From the NCBI GenBank assembly GCA_015063585.1, contig SVTW01000002.1, forward strand, positions 23,449 through 87,448: 64,000 nucleotides of DNA. The letters are read 5' to 3'. The stretch comes from Oscillospiraceae bacterium. GTDB taxonomy: Bacteria; Bacillota; Clostridia; Oscillospirales; CAG-272. How positions within the stretch are numbered: position 1 is the first letter of the stretch; every line of letters starts with the position of its first letter. Shown here piece after piece: positions 40,549-49,381 of this stretch. Position numbers and translations under genes: made by a program. The notes beneath the pieces were generated by a model. That model had not been told where the DNA came from and ran no database searches. It was given only the letters and a program-made list of their open reading frames with translations.

Positions 40549-40728
40549 ATGCAAAACAACAACCAAAACTACAACAACCAGAACAACAACCAGAACAACA
40601 ATCAGAACAACAACCAGAACAACAATCAGAACAACAACCAGAACAATAACCAGAATAAGAACCAGAACAAGAACCAAAACAGCAATCAGCAAAATCAAAA
40701 CAACCGAAACAGCGGCAACGTTCGCTGA
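40549..40728 (+). CDS. 59-aa Asn/Gln-rich small protein
   Basis: ATG with SD AAAAAGGAG 9 nt upstream; MQNNNQNYNNQNNNQ...NSGNVR, 35 Asn and 14 Gln of 59; below the ORF-track size cutoff. Confidence 0.7.
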   Translation: MQNNNQNYNNQNNNQNNNQNNNQNNNQNNNQNNNQNKNQNKNQNSNQQNQNNRNSGNVR

Positions 40729-40733
40729 ATCGG

Positions 40734-40753
40734 TCCTCTCCTTCGGGGGAGGA
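40734..40753 (+). promoter_or_regulatory. Intercistronic UUCG-tetraloop hairpin TCCTCTCC-TTCG-GGGGAGGA
   Basis: 8-bp stem (one G-U), no T-tract. Confidence 0.7.
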
Positions 40754-40805
40754 TACATAAACCGCGCGTTGATTGCTTTTTCATTGAACGAAAGGAGGTG
40801 TTTTC

Positions 40806-43202
40806 GTGTTTGAGCTTGACCGCATTCCCGTCGCCGTGCTGGAAGCCTTGGAAAAGCACGGGTATGGGAGAGACGACGTTTTAATTGCCGCACGGTGTGA
40901 CCGTGACCGAACATTTAAACCCGCCGAGGTTTACCTGTTTGCTACATCTGAACGCCTGTTGATTCTCGAAGGGGCATTTGAAACGCTGTTGGCATCGGCG
41001 CGCAACCCCAAAACAGCCCTCGCAGGAACAGAATCAACCTTCTCGGAACAGGATTTTCGGGAATATGATATGCGCGCCCACCGCGGTTTTCGCGTGGAGG
41101 AGCTCCTGTCGTCGGGACGGCTGACCGCCAAGGTGCGCCCTGCGGATCGGAAGGAAAAGGAAACCGAAACCGAAAACAAAGGCGTAGCGGACCCCCAATG
41201 TGGGGAGACGGAATCCGAAACCGGCACAGCAGCGTGCGATGAGACGGTTTATCTTGCCGCTTTTACAAATTTCTGCAAAGCCTCCATGTTTCTCTTTGCC
41301 AAGTATGCGGATCGGCTGGCAGACGGTAAGGATTTGGAGATCGACCCGAAGGATGATCCTAAATCCAAGCGCTGTCCCAAATGCGGGTTGCGTTATCCCG
41401 ATCTGAACCGTCGTATCTGCCCGCACTGCATGGAGAAGGGAAAGCTCTTCCGCCGTTTTTCGGTCTTTTTCCTGCGCTATCGGTTGTCCATTGCCTTGAT
41501 GGTGCTTTCCTTGGTGGTGCTCACTGTAATGAGTATCATTGCCCCTTACCTCTCCAGCGGATTTTTCTATGATGAGGTGATCTATGGAACGGGTGAGTTC
41601 GCGGGGCAGATCCTGACCGTTTTGTTTTTGATCGTGGCAACCCGTATTTTGCGGCTGATCGCAACTATGTTTAACAATCTTCTCACCTCCACCATTGCCG
41701 CAAAAATGGTGTTTGACCTCAAAAAAACAATTTTTTCGTCGATCGAGCGTCTCTCGCTCAGCTTTTTTACGGGACGACAGACCGGTGGGCTTATGACGCA
41801 GGTCAATGAGGACGCCAACACGATCTACGGCTTTTTCTGTGACGGAGTGCCGTATCTGATCGTCAATTTGGTACAGGTTGCGGTGCTTGCCGTCCTGCTC
41901 TTTACCATTCAACCGATCCTCGCGTTTCTGACCCTGATCACGGTGCCGGTTTTCATGTTTCTGCTTGCAAAGATCTTTCGCCGCGAGCGGATGCTCCATG
42001 CAAAACGATACACCAATTCGCGACAGATGAATTCCTTTTTGGCGGACGTTTTCTCGGGTATGCGCGTTGTAAAGGCTTTTTCACGCGAGCAAGCCGAGAT
42101 CACGCGCTTTACGGGACGAAACCGCAACCTCGCAACGAGCGAGAAGCGGCTGTCACTCTTTATGAATTATGCGTGGCCGCTTTCCGGTTTTGTGCTCTTT
42201 CTCGGCAATATCATTGCCTGGGGTGTGGGCGGTTGGATGGTCATAAAGGGCTACAGCGGCTTGACCTACGGCATGCTGCTCACGTTCATTGCTTATATGA
42301 ATATGATCTTTGACCCGCTGATCTTTTTTACCGATTTTATCGATTGGACTGCCGATTGCTCCAACTCGCTCCAGCGTTTGTTTGAGATCATGGACGCACA
42401 GCCCGACGTGAGCGAGAAGGAAAATCCCGAGCGCCCCGATCCGCTTGGCGGCAGAGTGGAGTTTGACGACGTATCCTTTTCTTACCAAAAGGGTAAGAAG
42501 ATTATCGATCACGTCAGCTTTGACGTTCCCGAGGGGCATATTCTCGGTATCGTGGGGCACACGGGCGCGGGAAAAAGTACGCTTGCCAACCTTTTGATGC
42601 GCATGTACGACGTTGACGAGGGTGAGATCCGTATCGGCGGCTATCCCGTGCGTGATCTTGCGCTTTCCACGCTCTACCAAAATATCGCGATCGTATCGCA
42701 GGAGACCTATCTCTTTATGGGCTCGATCCTCGATAATATTCGATACGCAAGACCCGACGCTACCTTTGAGGAGGTGTTGGAAGCGTCTAAGTGCGCGGGC
42801 GCACATGATTTTATCATGAAATTACCCGATGCTTATGAAACACGGATTGGATTTGGATATCAGGATCTTTCGGGAGGCGAGCGGCAACGCGTTTCGATTG
42901 CGCGCGCGATTTTGAAGAATCCGAAAATTCTGATCCTCGATGAAGCAACTGCGGCAATGGATACGGGAACCGAGCGAAAGATCCAGGAGGCACTGTCTCA
43001 GTTGATTCGCGGAAAAACCACCATTATGATCGCCCACCGTCTTTCCACCCTAAGAGATGCCGACGAATTGGTTGTCATTGAACGGGGAAAGGTCGCCGAG
43101 CGCGGAACGCATAGCGAGCTGCTTGCGCGCGAGGACGGTGTATACAAAAAACTCTATACCTTGCAGGATGAAGCGCTTCGCAGTGCGGGTATCCGCGAGT
43201 AA
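40806..43202 (+). CDS. ABC exporter (fused TMD-NBD) with N-terminal PH-like/zinc-ribbon extension
   Basis: CPKCGLRYPDLNRRICPHC; Walker A GHTGAGKST; LSGGERQRVSIARA. Confidence 0.9.
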   Translation: MFELDRIPVAVLEALEKHGYGRDDVLIAARCDRDRTFKPAEVYLFATSERLLILEGAFETLLASARNPKTALAGTESTFSEQDFREYDMRAHRGFRVEELLSSGRLTAKVRPADRKEKETETENKGVADPQCGETESETGTAACDETVYLAAFTNFCKASMFLFAKYADRLADGKDLEIDPKDDPKSKRCPKCGLRYPDLNRRICPHCMEKGKLFRRFSVFFLRYRLSIALMVLSLVVLTVMSIIAPYLSSGFFYDEVIYGTGEFAGQILTVLFLIVATRILRLIATMFNNLLTSTIAAKMVFDLKKTIFSSIERLSLSFFTGRQTGGLMTQVNEDANTIYGFFCDGVPYLIVNLVQVAVLAVLLFTIQPILAFLTLITVPVFMFLLAKIFRRERMLHAKRYTNSRQMNSFLADVFSGMRVVKAFSREQAEITRFTGRNRNLATSEKRLSLFMNYAWPLSGFVLFLGNIIAWGVGGWMVIKGYSGLTYGMLLTFIAYMNMIFDPLIFFTDFIDWTADCSNSLQRLFEIMDAQPDVSEKENPERPDPLGGRVEFDDVSFSYQKGKKIIDHVSFDVPEGHILGIVGHTGAGKSTLANLLMRMYDVDEGEIRIGGYPVRDLALSTLYQNIAIVSQETYLFMGSILDNIRYARPDATFEEVLEASKCAGAHDFIMKLPDAYETRIGFGYQDLSGGERQRVSIARAILKNPKILILDEATAAMDTGTERKIQEALSQLIRGKTTIMIAHRLSTLRDADELVVIERGKVAERGTHSELLAREDGVYKKLYTLQDEALRSAGIRE

Positions 43203-43220
43203 ACGAAAGGAGTGAATCGA

Positions 43221-43775
43221 ATGGACAAGCGTCCGCCTATGCCGCCGTCGGATGGACGGCACGAAAAGAAACAGGAGCGCACGTTGGCTGAAATTTCGGT
43301 TACGAATTGGCTCACGCCCGAAAATGCTTCGTTTTTTATGAAAAACGGCTTTCTTTACATCAAGCATGACGCGAAGGAGCAACGCGCGTTTCTTTGTCGA
43401 CAGTTTCCGTTTGAACTTTTGTGGGAATTCATTTCTGTGTTGGACGATTCGCAGCAGGAGATCGGCATCATTCGCCGCCTCGATGATTTTACGGACGAGG
43501 CGCGCGATATGATCGCAAATGAGCTCAAACGCCGCTATTACGCCCCTGTGATCAAAAGCATTCTGCAGGTCAAGGAGCGTTACGGCTTCTCTTATTGGAA
43601 GGTGAAAACCGAAGAAGGCGACGTTTCCTTCACCCTGCACGACACCTTCCGCAGCATCATTCGTTCGGGCGACCGACGCCTCATTCTGTTAGATGTGGAC
43701 GGAAACCGCTTTGAGATTCCCGATGCGGAGGCATTGGATCGAAAGAGCTACAAAAAAATTGAACTTTACCTGTAA
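43221..43775 (+). CDS. DUF1854 family protein
   Basis: ISVTNWLTPENASFF, LLDVDGNRFEIPDAEALDRKSYKKIELYL; sits between two ABC exporter genes. Confidence 0.75.
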   Translation: MDKRPPMPPSDGRHEKKQERTLAEISVTNWLTPENASFFMKNGFLYIKHDAKEQRAFLCRQFPFELLWEFISVLDDSQQEIGIIRRLDDFTDEARDMIANELKRRYYAPVIKSILQVKERYGFSYWKVKTEEGDVSFTLHDTFRSIIRSGDRRLILLDVDGNRFEIPDAEALDRKSYKKIELYL

Positions 43776-43787
43776 GGGGGGATTTTC

Positions 43788-46001
43788 GTGGAAAAAATGA
43801 ATCCGCGCCTTCTTCAGGAGCTGAAAAAGCTGGACCCAAGTCCTGACCCCGAGCAGACCGTAACGGTATTGAGCGGTAATCTGTCCTTGACGGATTCCAA
43901 TGCGCACGCGAATACGGTTCTTGTGTTGATGACGCAGGAGTTGCGCGTTTACACCGACGGAAAGCTGACGCACCGCGAGAACAACGAGAACATGGAACGG
44001 CTTCATGTGATTTCGGGCGTCGGATGCGTCTTTGTAGAATACGAGCGAAAAAGCGATGGGGAACACGTGCTTGTTGCGCGCGCCGATAGCCGTTATCGCG
44101 GGGCGATCGGGCAGAGCGTCAAGCGTGCGAATCACTATCTGCGGTTTGGAAATCGCGATTTCTCGCGCTTCTCAAACGCGGGCGGACGGTTGTGCCCCAA
44201 ATGCGGCAAGCCGTTTCCGCGCGGCTCGCAAGCCTGTCCGCGCTGTGCCTCAAAGAAGAAGGTTCTTTTGCGTCTGCTATCGCTGGCGCGCCGTGAATGG
44301 AAATATATCGCGGTTGCTGCCGCGCTGTTCTTCCTGATCACGGGGGTGAGCGTGATCACGCCTTATATCAATCGCGTATTGGTGGACGAGTATATCCAAA
44401 ATACCGATGGCAATGTCTTTCTCATGGGCTTTTTGGGTGTGATTTTTTCAATGCTTCTGGTCAATCTTTTGCGCCGCTTGTTTTCAATCGTGCGCGGCTA
44501 TTTTCTCACGATTGCGGGAAATAACCTGATCGTGCGATTGCGGGATATGGTGTTTGAAAAGATCCAACAGCTCTCCATCGCGAAGATCTCGCGCCGTACC
44601 TCGGGAGAATTGATGAAGCGTGTCAATGGCGACACGCGAACCATCAAACAGTTTTTGGTCAACCATATGCCGAATATTCTGGAGCAATCGCTTCTCCTGA
44701 TTGCAATTTCGGCACTTCTGTTTTTCTATGATTGGCGTTTAGCACTCCTGATCCTCGTTCCCGCGCCCTTTGTCGCGCTCGCTTTTCGCCTGTTTTGGAG
44801 AAAGCTCCGCAACATGTTTAACCGTCGTTGGGAGCTCAATTCCCGCGCTAACGCGATCCTGCATGATATTTTTTCGGGTATTCGCGTTGTAAAATCCTAC
44901 GGTATGGAAAAACGCGAGGAAGAACGCTTTGTGGAGATCTCCGCCAAGGAGCGTGAGGCACAGCTTCGCATCGAACGCTTTTGGGCGGTCTTTATGCCTC
45001 TCCTTCATTTTTTAATGGGGGTTGGCGAGTATATCCTGTTATATTATGTCGGTCAAAAAATGCTTGACGGTGTGATGACAGCCGGCGAAATGTCTCAGTT
45101 TTCCTCCTATGCCGGCATGATCTACGGTCCCTTGAATGCTCTCATGGTATTCCCGCGTCAGTTTATGAACATGATGACCTCGGTTACCCGCGTTTATGAG
45201 ATCATGGATGAAACGGTGGATATCCGCGATTCGGAAAAGCATGAAAAGCTTGATTTTAAAGGATACATCGATATCGAACACGTGTCGTTTGGATATGAGG
45301 ATTCCGATGAGGTCTTGCGTGACATCAGTCTGCATGTCAAGCCGGGTGAGTTTATTGGCTTGGTTGGAAAATCGGGTGTGGGAAAATCCACACTGATCAA
45401 TCTGATCATGCGGATGTATGACGTAGATGAAGGCGCGATCCGCATTGATGGAATCGATATCCGCGATATTCCGCAAGAGGACCTTCGTGCGCGAATGGGT
45501 GTTGTATTGCAGGAAAACTTCCTCTTTACCGGATCGGTGTGGCAAAACCTGACCTATGCGAAGCCCGACGCAACACACGAAGAGGTGATTCAAGCCGCCA
45601 AAACAGCCGGTGCGCATGAATTTATCATTCGGCTGCCGGACGGCTACAATACGTACGTAGGTGAGAAGGGTCACACGCTCTCGGGCGGTGAACGCCAACG
45701 CATTTCGATTGCTCGTGCGTTGCTGCACGATCCCAGAATCCTCATTTTGGACGAGGCGACCGCCTCGCTTGATACCGAAACCGAGAAGCTGATTCAGGAC
45801 GCGTTGCAGGCGCTTTCAGCAGGCCGCACCACAATTGCCATCGCGCATCGACTTTCGACGCTCCGCAACGCTACACGGCTGGTTGTGATGGATCAGGGCG
45901 GTATTGCCGAGGTCGGCACACACGATGAGCTGATGGCGAAGCAGGGCATCTATTACGGTCTTGTAATGGCACAGCGAGACATGAGTAAGATGGACGCTTG
46001 A
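43788..46001 (+). CDS. ABC exporter (fused TMD-NBD) with N-terminal PH-like/zinc-ribbon extension
   Basis: CPKCGKPFPRGSQACPRC; GKSGVGKST; LSGGERQRISIARA. Confidence 0.9.
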   Translation: MEKMNPRLLQELKKLDPSPDPEQTVTVLSGNLSLTDSNAHANTVLVLMTQELRVYTDGKLTHRENNENMERLHVISGVGCVFVEYERKSDGEHVLVARADSRYRGAIGQSVKRANHYLRFGNRDFSRFSNAGGRLCPKCGKPFPRGSQACPRCASKKKVLLRLLSLARREWKYIAVAAALFFLITGVSVITPYINRVLVDEYIQNTDGNVFLMGFLGVIFSMLLVNLLRRLFSIVRGYFLTIAGNNLIVRLRDMVFEKIQQLSIAKISRRTSGELMKRVNGDTRTIKQFLVNHMPNILEQSLLLIAISALLFFYDWRLALLILVPAPFVALAFRLFWRKLRNMFNRRWELNSRANAILHDIFSGIRVVKSYGMEKREEERFVEISAKEREAQLRIERFWAVFMPLLHFLMGVGEYILLYYVGQKMLDGVMTAGEMSQFSSYAGMIYGPLNALMVFPRQFMNMMTSVTRVYEIMDETVDIRDSEKHEKLDFKGYIDIEHVSFGYEDSDEVLRDISLHVKPGEFIGLVGKSGVGKSTLINLIMRMYDVDEGAIRIDGIDIRDIPQEDLRARMGVVLQENFLFTGSVWQNLTYAKPDATHEEVIQAAKTAGAHEFIIRLPDGYNTYVGEKGHTLSGGERQRISIARALLHDPRILILDEATASLDTETEKLIQDALQALSAGRTTIAIAHRLSTLRNATRLVVMDQGGIAEVGTHDELMAKQGIYYGLVMAQRDMSKMDA

Positions 46002-46028
46002 TAAAATGCTTGATAAGGCTTGATTCTC

Positions 46029-46072
46029 AAACAGGCGCCCCCAATGCAAAGTTGCATTGGGGGCGCCTGTTT
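46029..46072. terminator. Bidirectional terminator between convergent ABC genes
   Basis: AAACAGGCGCCCCCAATGCA aagt TGCATTGGGGGCGCCTGTTTTTT. Confidence 0.92.
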
Positions 46073-46085
46073 TTTGCTTTGCTTT

Positions 46086-49000
46086 TTATTCGCTTCTCAG
46101 TGCCTCTACGGGGTTGCGTCTCGCGGCAATGCCGGAGGGAACAAGCCCCGCGATAAAGGTCAGGAACATGCTGATCGCAACCAGCACGACCGCGCCCTCA
46201 ATGGGAAGCGCTGCCTTGAGGTTGGGCAGACCCGTGAAATGGAACAGGATCACGTTGATGATCATATTCAGTCCGATTGTTGCAAGAATTCCGATCATGC
46301 CCGCTATAAAGCCGACGATCAGGGTTTCCGCGTTGAATACGCGGCTGATATCGCGTTTGGACGCACCGATCGCGCGGAGAATACCGATCTCCTTGGTGCG
46401 TTCAAGCACCGAGATATAGGTAATAATTCCAATCATGATCGACGAAACCACAAGCGAGATCGCAACAAACGCAATCAGAACGTAGGAGATCGCGTTGATG
46501 ATGGTGGTAACCGACGACATCATCACACCAACAATATCGGTGTATTGCAGTTTATCTTTTTCTTCCGCGTTATCGTTATATTCCTGAATGAAATCGGTGA
46601 TCAGATCCTTGGATTCAAAATCCTTGGCATAGAAGTTGATAGATGCAGGATTTGCTTTTTCAGCATCGCCCAAACGCTTCAGAACCAAGTCATAGGTTGC
46701 GTCGGTTTGGGGCGCAAGATTGTAAAGCGTTTCCTCCAGCGTTGCAAACTCACTGTCGGGAATCATACCGCCCTGTAGCAGAAGCGTGAAGCTTTCCTCG
46801 GTAATGGTGAGTGTTTTGAGCCGCTCGGTTACCGTGTTGTAAATGCTCTGCATGGCTTCCTCGCCGCAAAGCTCGATCAACCCCGGAATCGCGGGGATCG
46901 CGGGCATCTGTCCGTTGGCGGGCGTTTCAGGCATACCCGCAAGGGCAAGCATGAGCTGGTTGGTGGAAAGAATCGGCATGAGCGTGATCAGGTTGTCAGC
47001 CGTTACCGTCACGTTCCCGGTCGTTTGGCTCAAAACCGCCATAATCGGCATCAGGGACATGCCGCTGGGGTCGCGCTGTTTGATGATATTGAGCATGGTG
47101 GAGACCAATTCTTCCTGCTCCGCGTGCGGCATGATGGCAAAGAAGCCGAGAAGAGATTCGGGACTCGTTACAACCAACTGATCGGCAAACTCCTCATTTT
47201 CAAGGATCTCTTGTGTCATGAAGTCGTAGAGCTGTTGCATGGTGGCATCGTCCACCTTTTCGATCAGCTCATGAATGTTTTCTCTGGTATAGGGAATCCG
47301 TTCAAAGCTGAGTCCTGTGAGAACGTTGTGCGTGGGGGTCTTTTTCTGTTGATTGAGGATCTTGCTGTCGCGGTTGAGCGCGAGGATATGATCGGTCAGA
47401 TCCTTGGTATATCCGATCGTACCTGTAATCGAGGTTGCGGTCGCGCCTTCGCGGGGGCGCACAATGCCCGAGATCACAAGCTTGGTTCCGTTTTCGGTTA
47501 CAAACTTTTCCTGGTCAAAGATACCGTCGCGCATATCGTACCAGATCGGGTAGGTTTCACCGTCAACCGTGTAGGACGCGCCTTCCTTCACGTCGTAGAA
47601 ATCCGACGTATTGAGAAGCAGAAATTCCATGCCGAGAAAATCCGAGAGGTTGTAAGGCTCAAGCGGTGTTGTATCATAGGTGCCGTCGGTCATCAGCTGT
47701 TTCATGATGTCCTCCAGCTCGGATTGATCGAGCACGCCGAGCATATAGAGCGTCATTTTACTGATCTGATTGTTCTGATTCACCACAAGAACGACCTCAT
47801 TTGCGTTCGTGGGCCAATGGCTGCCTTCACCGATCAATTCGTATTGCTCGTCAAGAAGCTCCTGATTGTTGATCATTTCAGACATGACGTTAAAGCCTGC
47901 GCCGCCCATGGAATCCATCATCTCGCTGATGCCCGAGAATGCCGAGCCCATGTTGTCGAAGATCGTGGTGGGGGATACCTGCGTTTTTCCGTCGGCGGTG
48001 AAGATCTGCAGATCAAACGCATAGGTGTATTGGATATCGCTCACAGCATCTTTGAGGCGGTCGTAATTCTGCTCAATATAGCGCTTAAAGCGAGCGAGAT
48101 TGTTTGTGGTTGTGGCGCTCATTGCCGACATCATTGTACCGAGCGAATCGTCCACATAGATCTTATCAGGATCAAACTCGGCGTTTTGCTGTTCGTTCAC
48201 GTCGGTCATGGCGGCAAAGAGGGCACTGAAATCCTGCGTTTCCCCCTCGATCGTGAGCGGATAGGTGGAAAGCGTATCCCGCTGGACCGCGTTGATATAG
48301 TTGGTTACACCCGTGGAGACCGAAAGGATCAGGGCAATTCCGATGATACCGATTGAACCCGCAAAGGAGGTCATAAAAGTGCGGGTCTTTTTGGTCATGA
48401 GGTTATTGAGTGAGAGTGAAAGCGCGGTAAAGAAGGACATGGAGCGCTTTTTGCCGCTCTTGCCGTTTTTCGAAATGCCGCTTCCGCCAATTTGTGCGCG
48501 TTGCACGTCTTTTTGCGAGATCGAGAAGGGATTGCGCAGTTTCTTTTTCGCAGGTGCTTTTTCCTCTTTTACAACGGGGAGCGGATCCTTTCCGGCAACG
48601 TAAGGGTTGGAGTCGTCTACCACGCGTCCGTCGATCACGCGGATAATGCGCGAGGAGTATTGCGCAGCGAGCTCGGGGTTATGCGTGACCATAATGATCA
48701 GCTTTTTCTTGGAGATCTTGCGAAGGATCTCCATGATCTGCACGCTGGTTTGCGTGTCAAGGGCACCCGTGGGCTCGTCGGCAAGCAGAATATCGGGATC
48801 ATTTACCAATGCGCGTGCGATCGCAACGCGTTGCATCTGACCGCCCGACATCTGATTCGGCTTTTTGCGAAGCTGACTTCCAAGTCCTACCTGACGAAGG
48901 GCTTGAACGGCGCGCGCGCGTCGTTCCGCTTTGGAGATACCCGAAAGCGTGAGGGCAAGCTCTACGTTGGCAAGCACGGTTTGGTGAGGAATGAGGTTGT

Positions 49001-49274
49001 AGCTTTGGAATACAAATCCGATGGAGTGGTTTCGATAGGTATCCCAATCGGCATCGGTGTATTTTTTGGTTGAGACCTGATTGATGATAAGGTCTCCGCT
49101 GGTGTATTGGTCAAGTCCGCCGATGATATTGAGAAGCGTTGTTTTTCCGCATCCCGAGGGACCGAGGATCGATACAAATTCGTTGGGGCGGAAATCAAGT
49201 GTGATTCCGTCAAGCGCACGTACCGTGGAGTCTCCCGTAGCGTATTCCTTTACAATTTTTTTCAGTTCAAGCAA
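46086..49274 (-). CDS. Fused ABC ATPase-FtsX/MacB-type permease with large extracytoplasmic domain
   Basis: GPSGCGKTTLLNIIGGLD, MSGGQMQRVAIARALVNDPDILLADEPTGALD; C-terminal GILRAIGASKRDISRVFNAE. Confidence 0.9.
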   Translation of the reverse strand: MLELKKIVKEYATGDSTVRALDGITLDFRPNEFVSILGPSGCGKTTLLNIIGGLDQYTSGDLIINQVSTKKYTDADWDTYRNHSIGFVFQSYNLIPHQTVLANVELALTLSGISKAERRARAVQALRQVGLGSQLRKKPNQMSGGQMQRVAIARALVNDPDILLADEPTGALDTQTSVQIMEILRKISKKKLIIMVTHNPELAAQYSSRIIRVIDGRVVDDSNPYVAGKDPLPVVKEEKAPAKKKLRNPFSISQKDVQRAQIGGSGISKNGKSGKKRSMSFFTALSLSLNNLMTKKTRTFMTSFAGSIGIIGIALILSVSTGVTNYINAVQRDTLSTYPLTIEGETQDFSALFAAMTDVNEQQNAEFDPDKIYVDDSLGTMMSAMSATTTNNLARFKRYIEQNYDRLKDAVSDIQYTYAFDLQIFTADGKTQVSPTTIFDNMGSAFSGISEMMDSMGGAGFNVMSEMINNQELLDEQYELIGEGSHWPTNANEVVLVVNQNNQISKMTLYMLGVLDQSELEDIMKQLMTDGTYDTTPLEPYNLSDFLGMEFLLLNTSDFYDVKEGASYTVDGETYPIWYDMRDGIFDQEKFVTENGTKLVISGIVRPREGATATSITGTIGYTKDLTDHILALNRDSKILNQQKKTPTHNVLTGLSFERIPYTRENIHELIEKVDDATMQQLYDFMTQEILENEEFADQLVVTSPESLLGFFAIMPHAEQEELVSTMLNIIKQRDPSGMSLMPIMAVLSQTTGNVTVTADNLITLMPILSTNQLMLALAGMPETPANGQMPAIPAIPGLIELCGEEAMQSIYNTVTERLKTLTITEESFTLLLQGGMIPDSEFATLEETLYNLAPQTDATYDLVLKRLGDAEKANPASINFYAKDFESKDLITDFIQEYNDNAEEKDKLQYTDIVGVMMSSVTTIINAISYVLIAFVAISLVVSSIMIGIITYISVLERTKEIGILRAIGASKRDISRVFNAETLIVGFIAGMIGILATIGLNMIINVILFHFTGLPNLKAALPIEGAVVLVAISMFLTFIAGLVPSGIAARRNPVEALRSE

Positions 49275-49381
49275 GTTGATTTCCTCCCGAAAAATCCATT
49301 AACAATATTATACGGCTTTTTCATGAATTGAATATGAATAAGCGTGTGAAAATAATGTGAATTTTATGTGTGCAATACCGA

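Noticed and set aside
40579-40674. Pure noncoding microsatellite
   Set aside because: Correct SD spacing, an in-frame ATG and stop, and variant codons that keep N/Q/K identity favour a coding interpretation
40489-40914. Minus-strand 141-aa ORF with VLVLVLILVIVLVVV run
   Set aside because: Antisense shadow of the N/Q repeat; no SD, and it overlaps the plus-strand genes
40806-46001. Complete cyanophycin locus
   Set aside because: No cphA or cphB-like protein in the window
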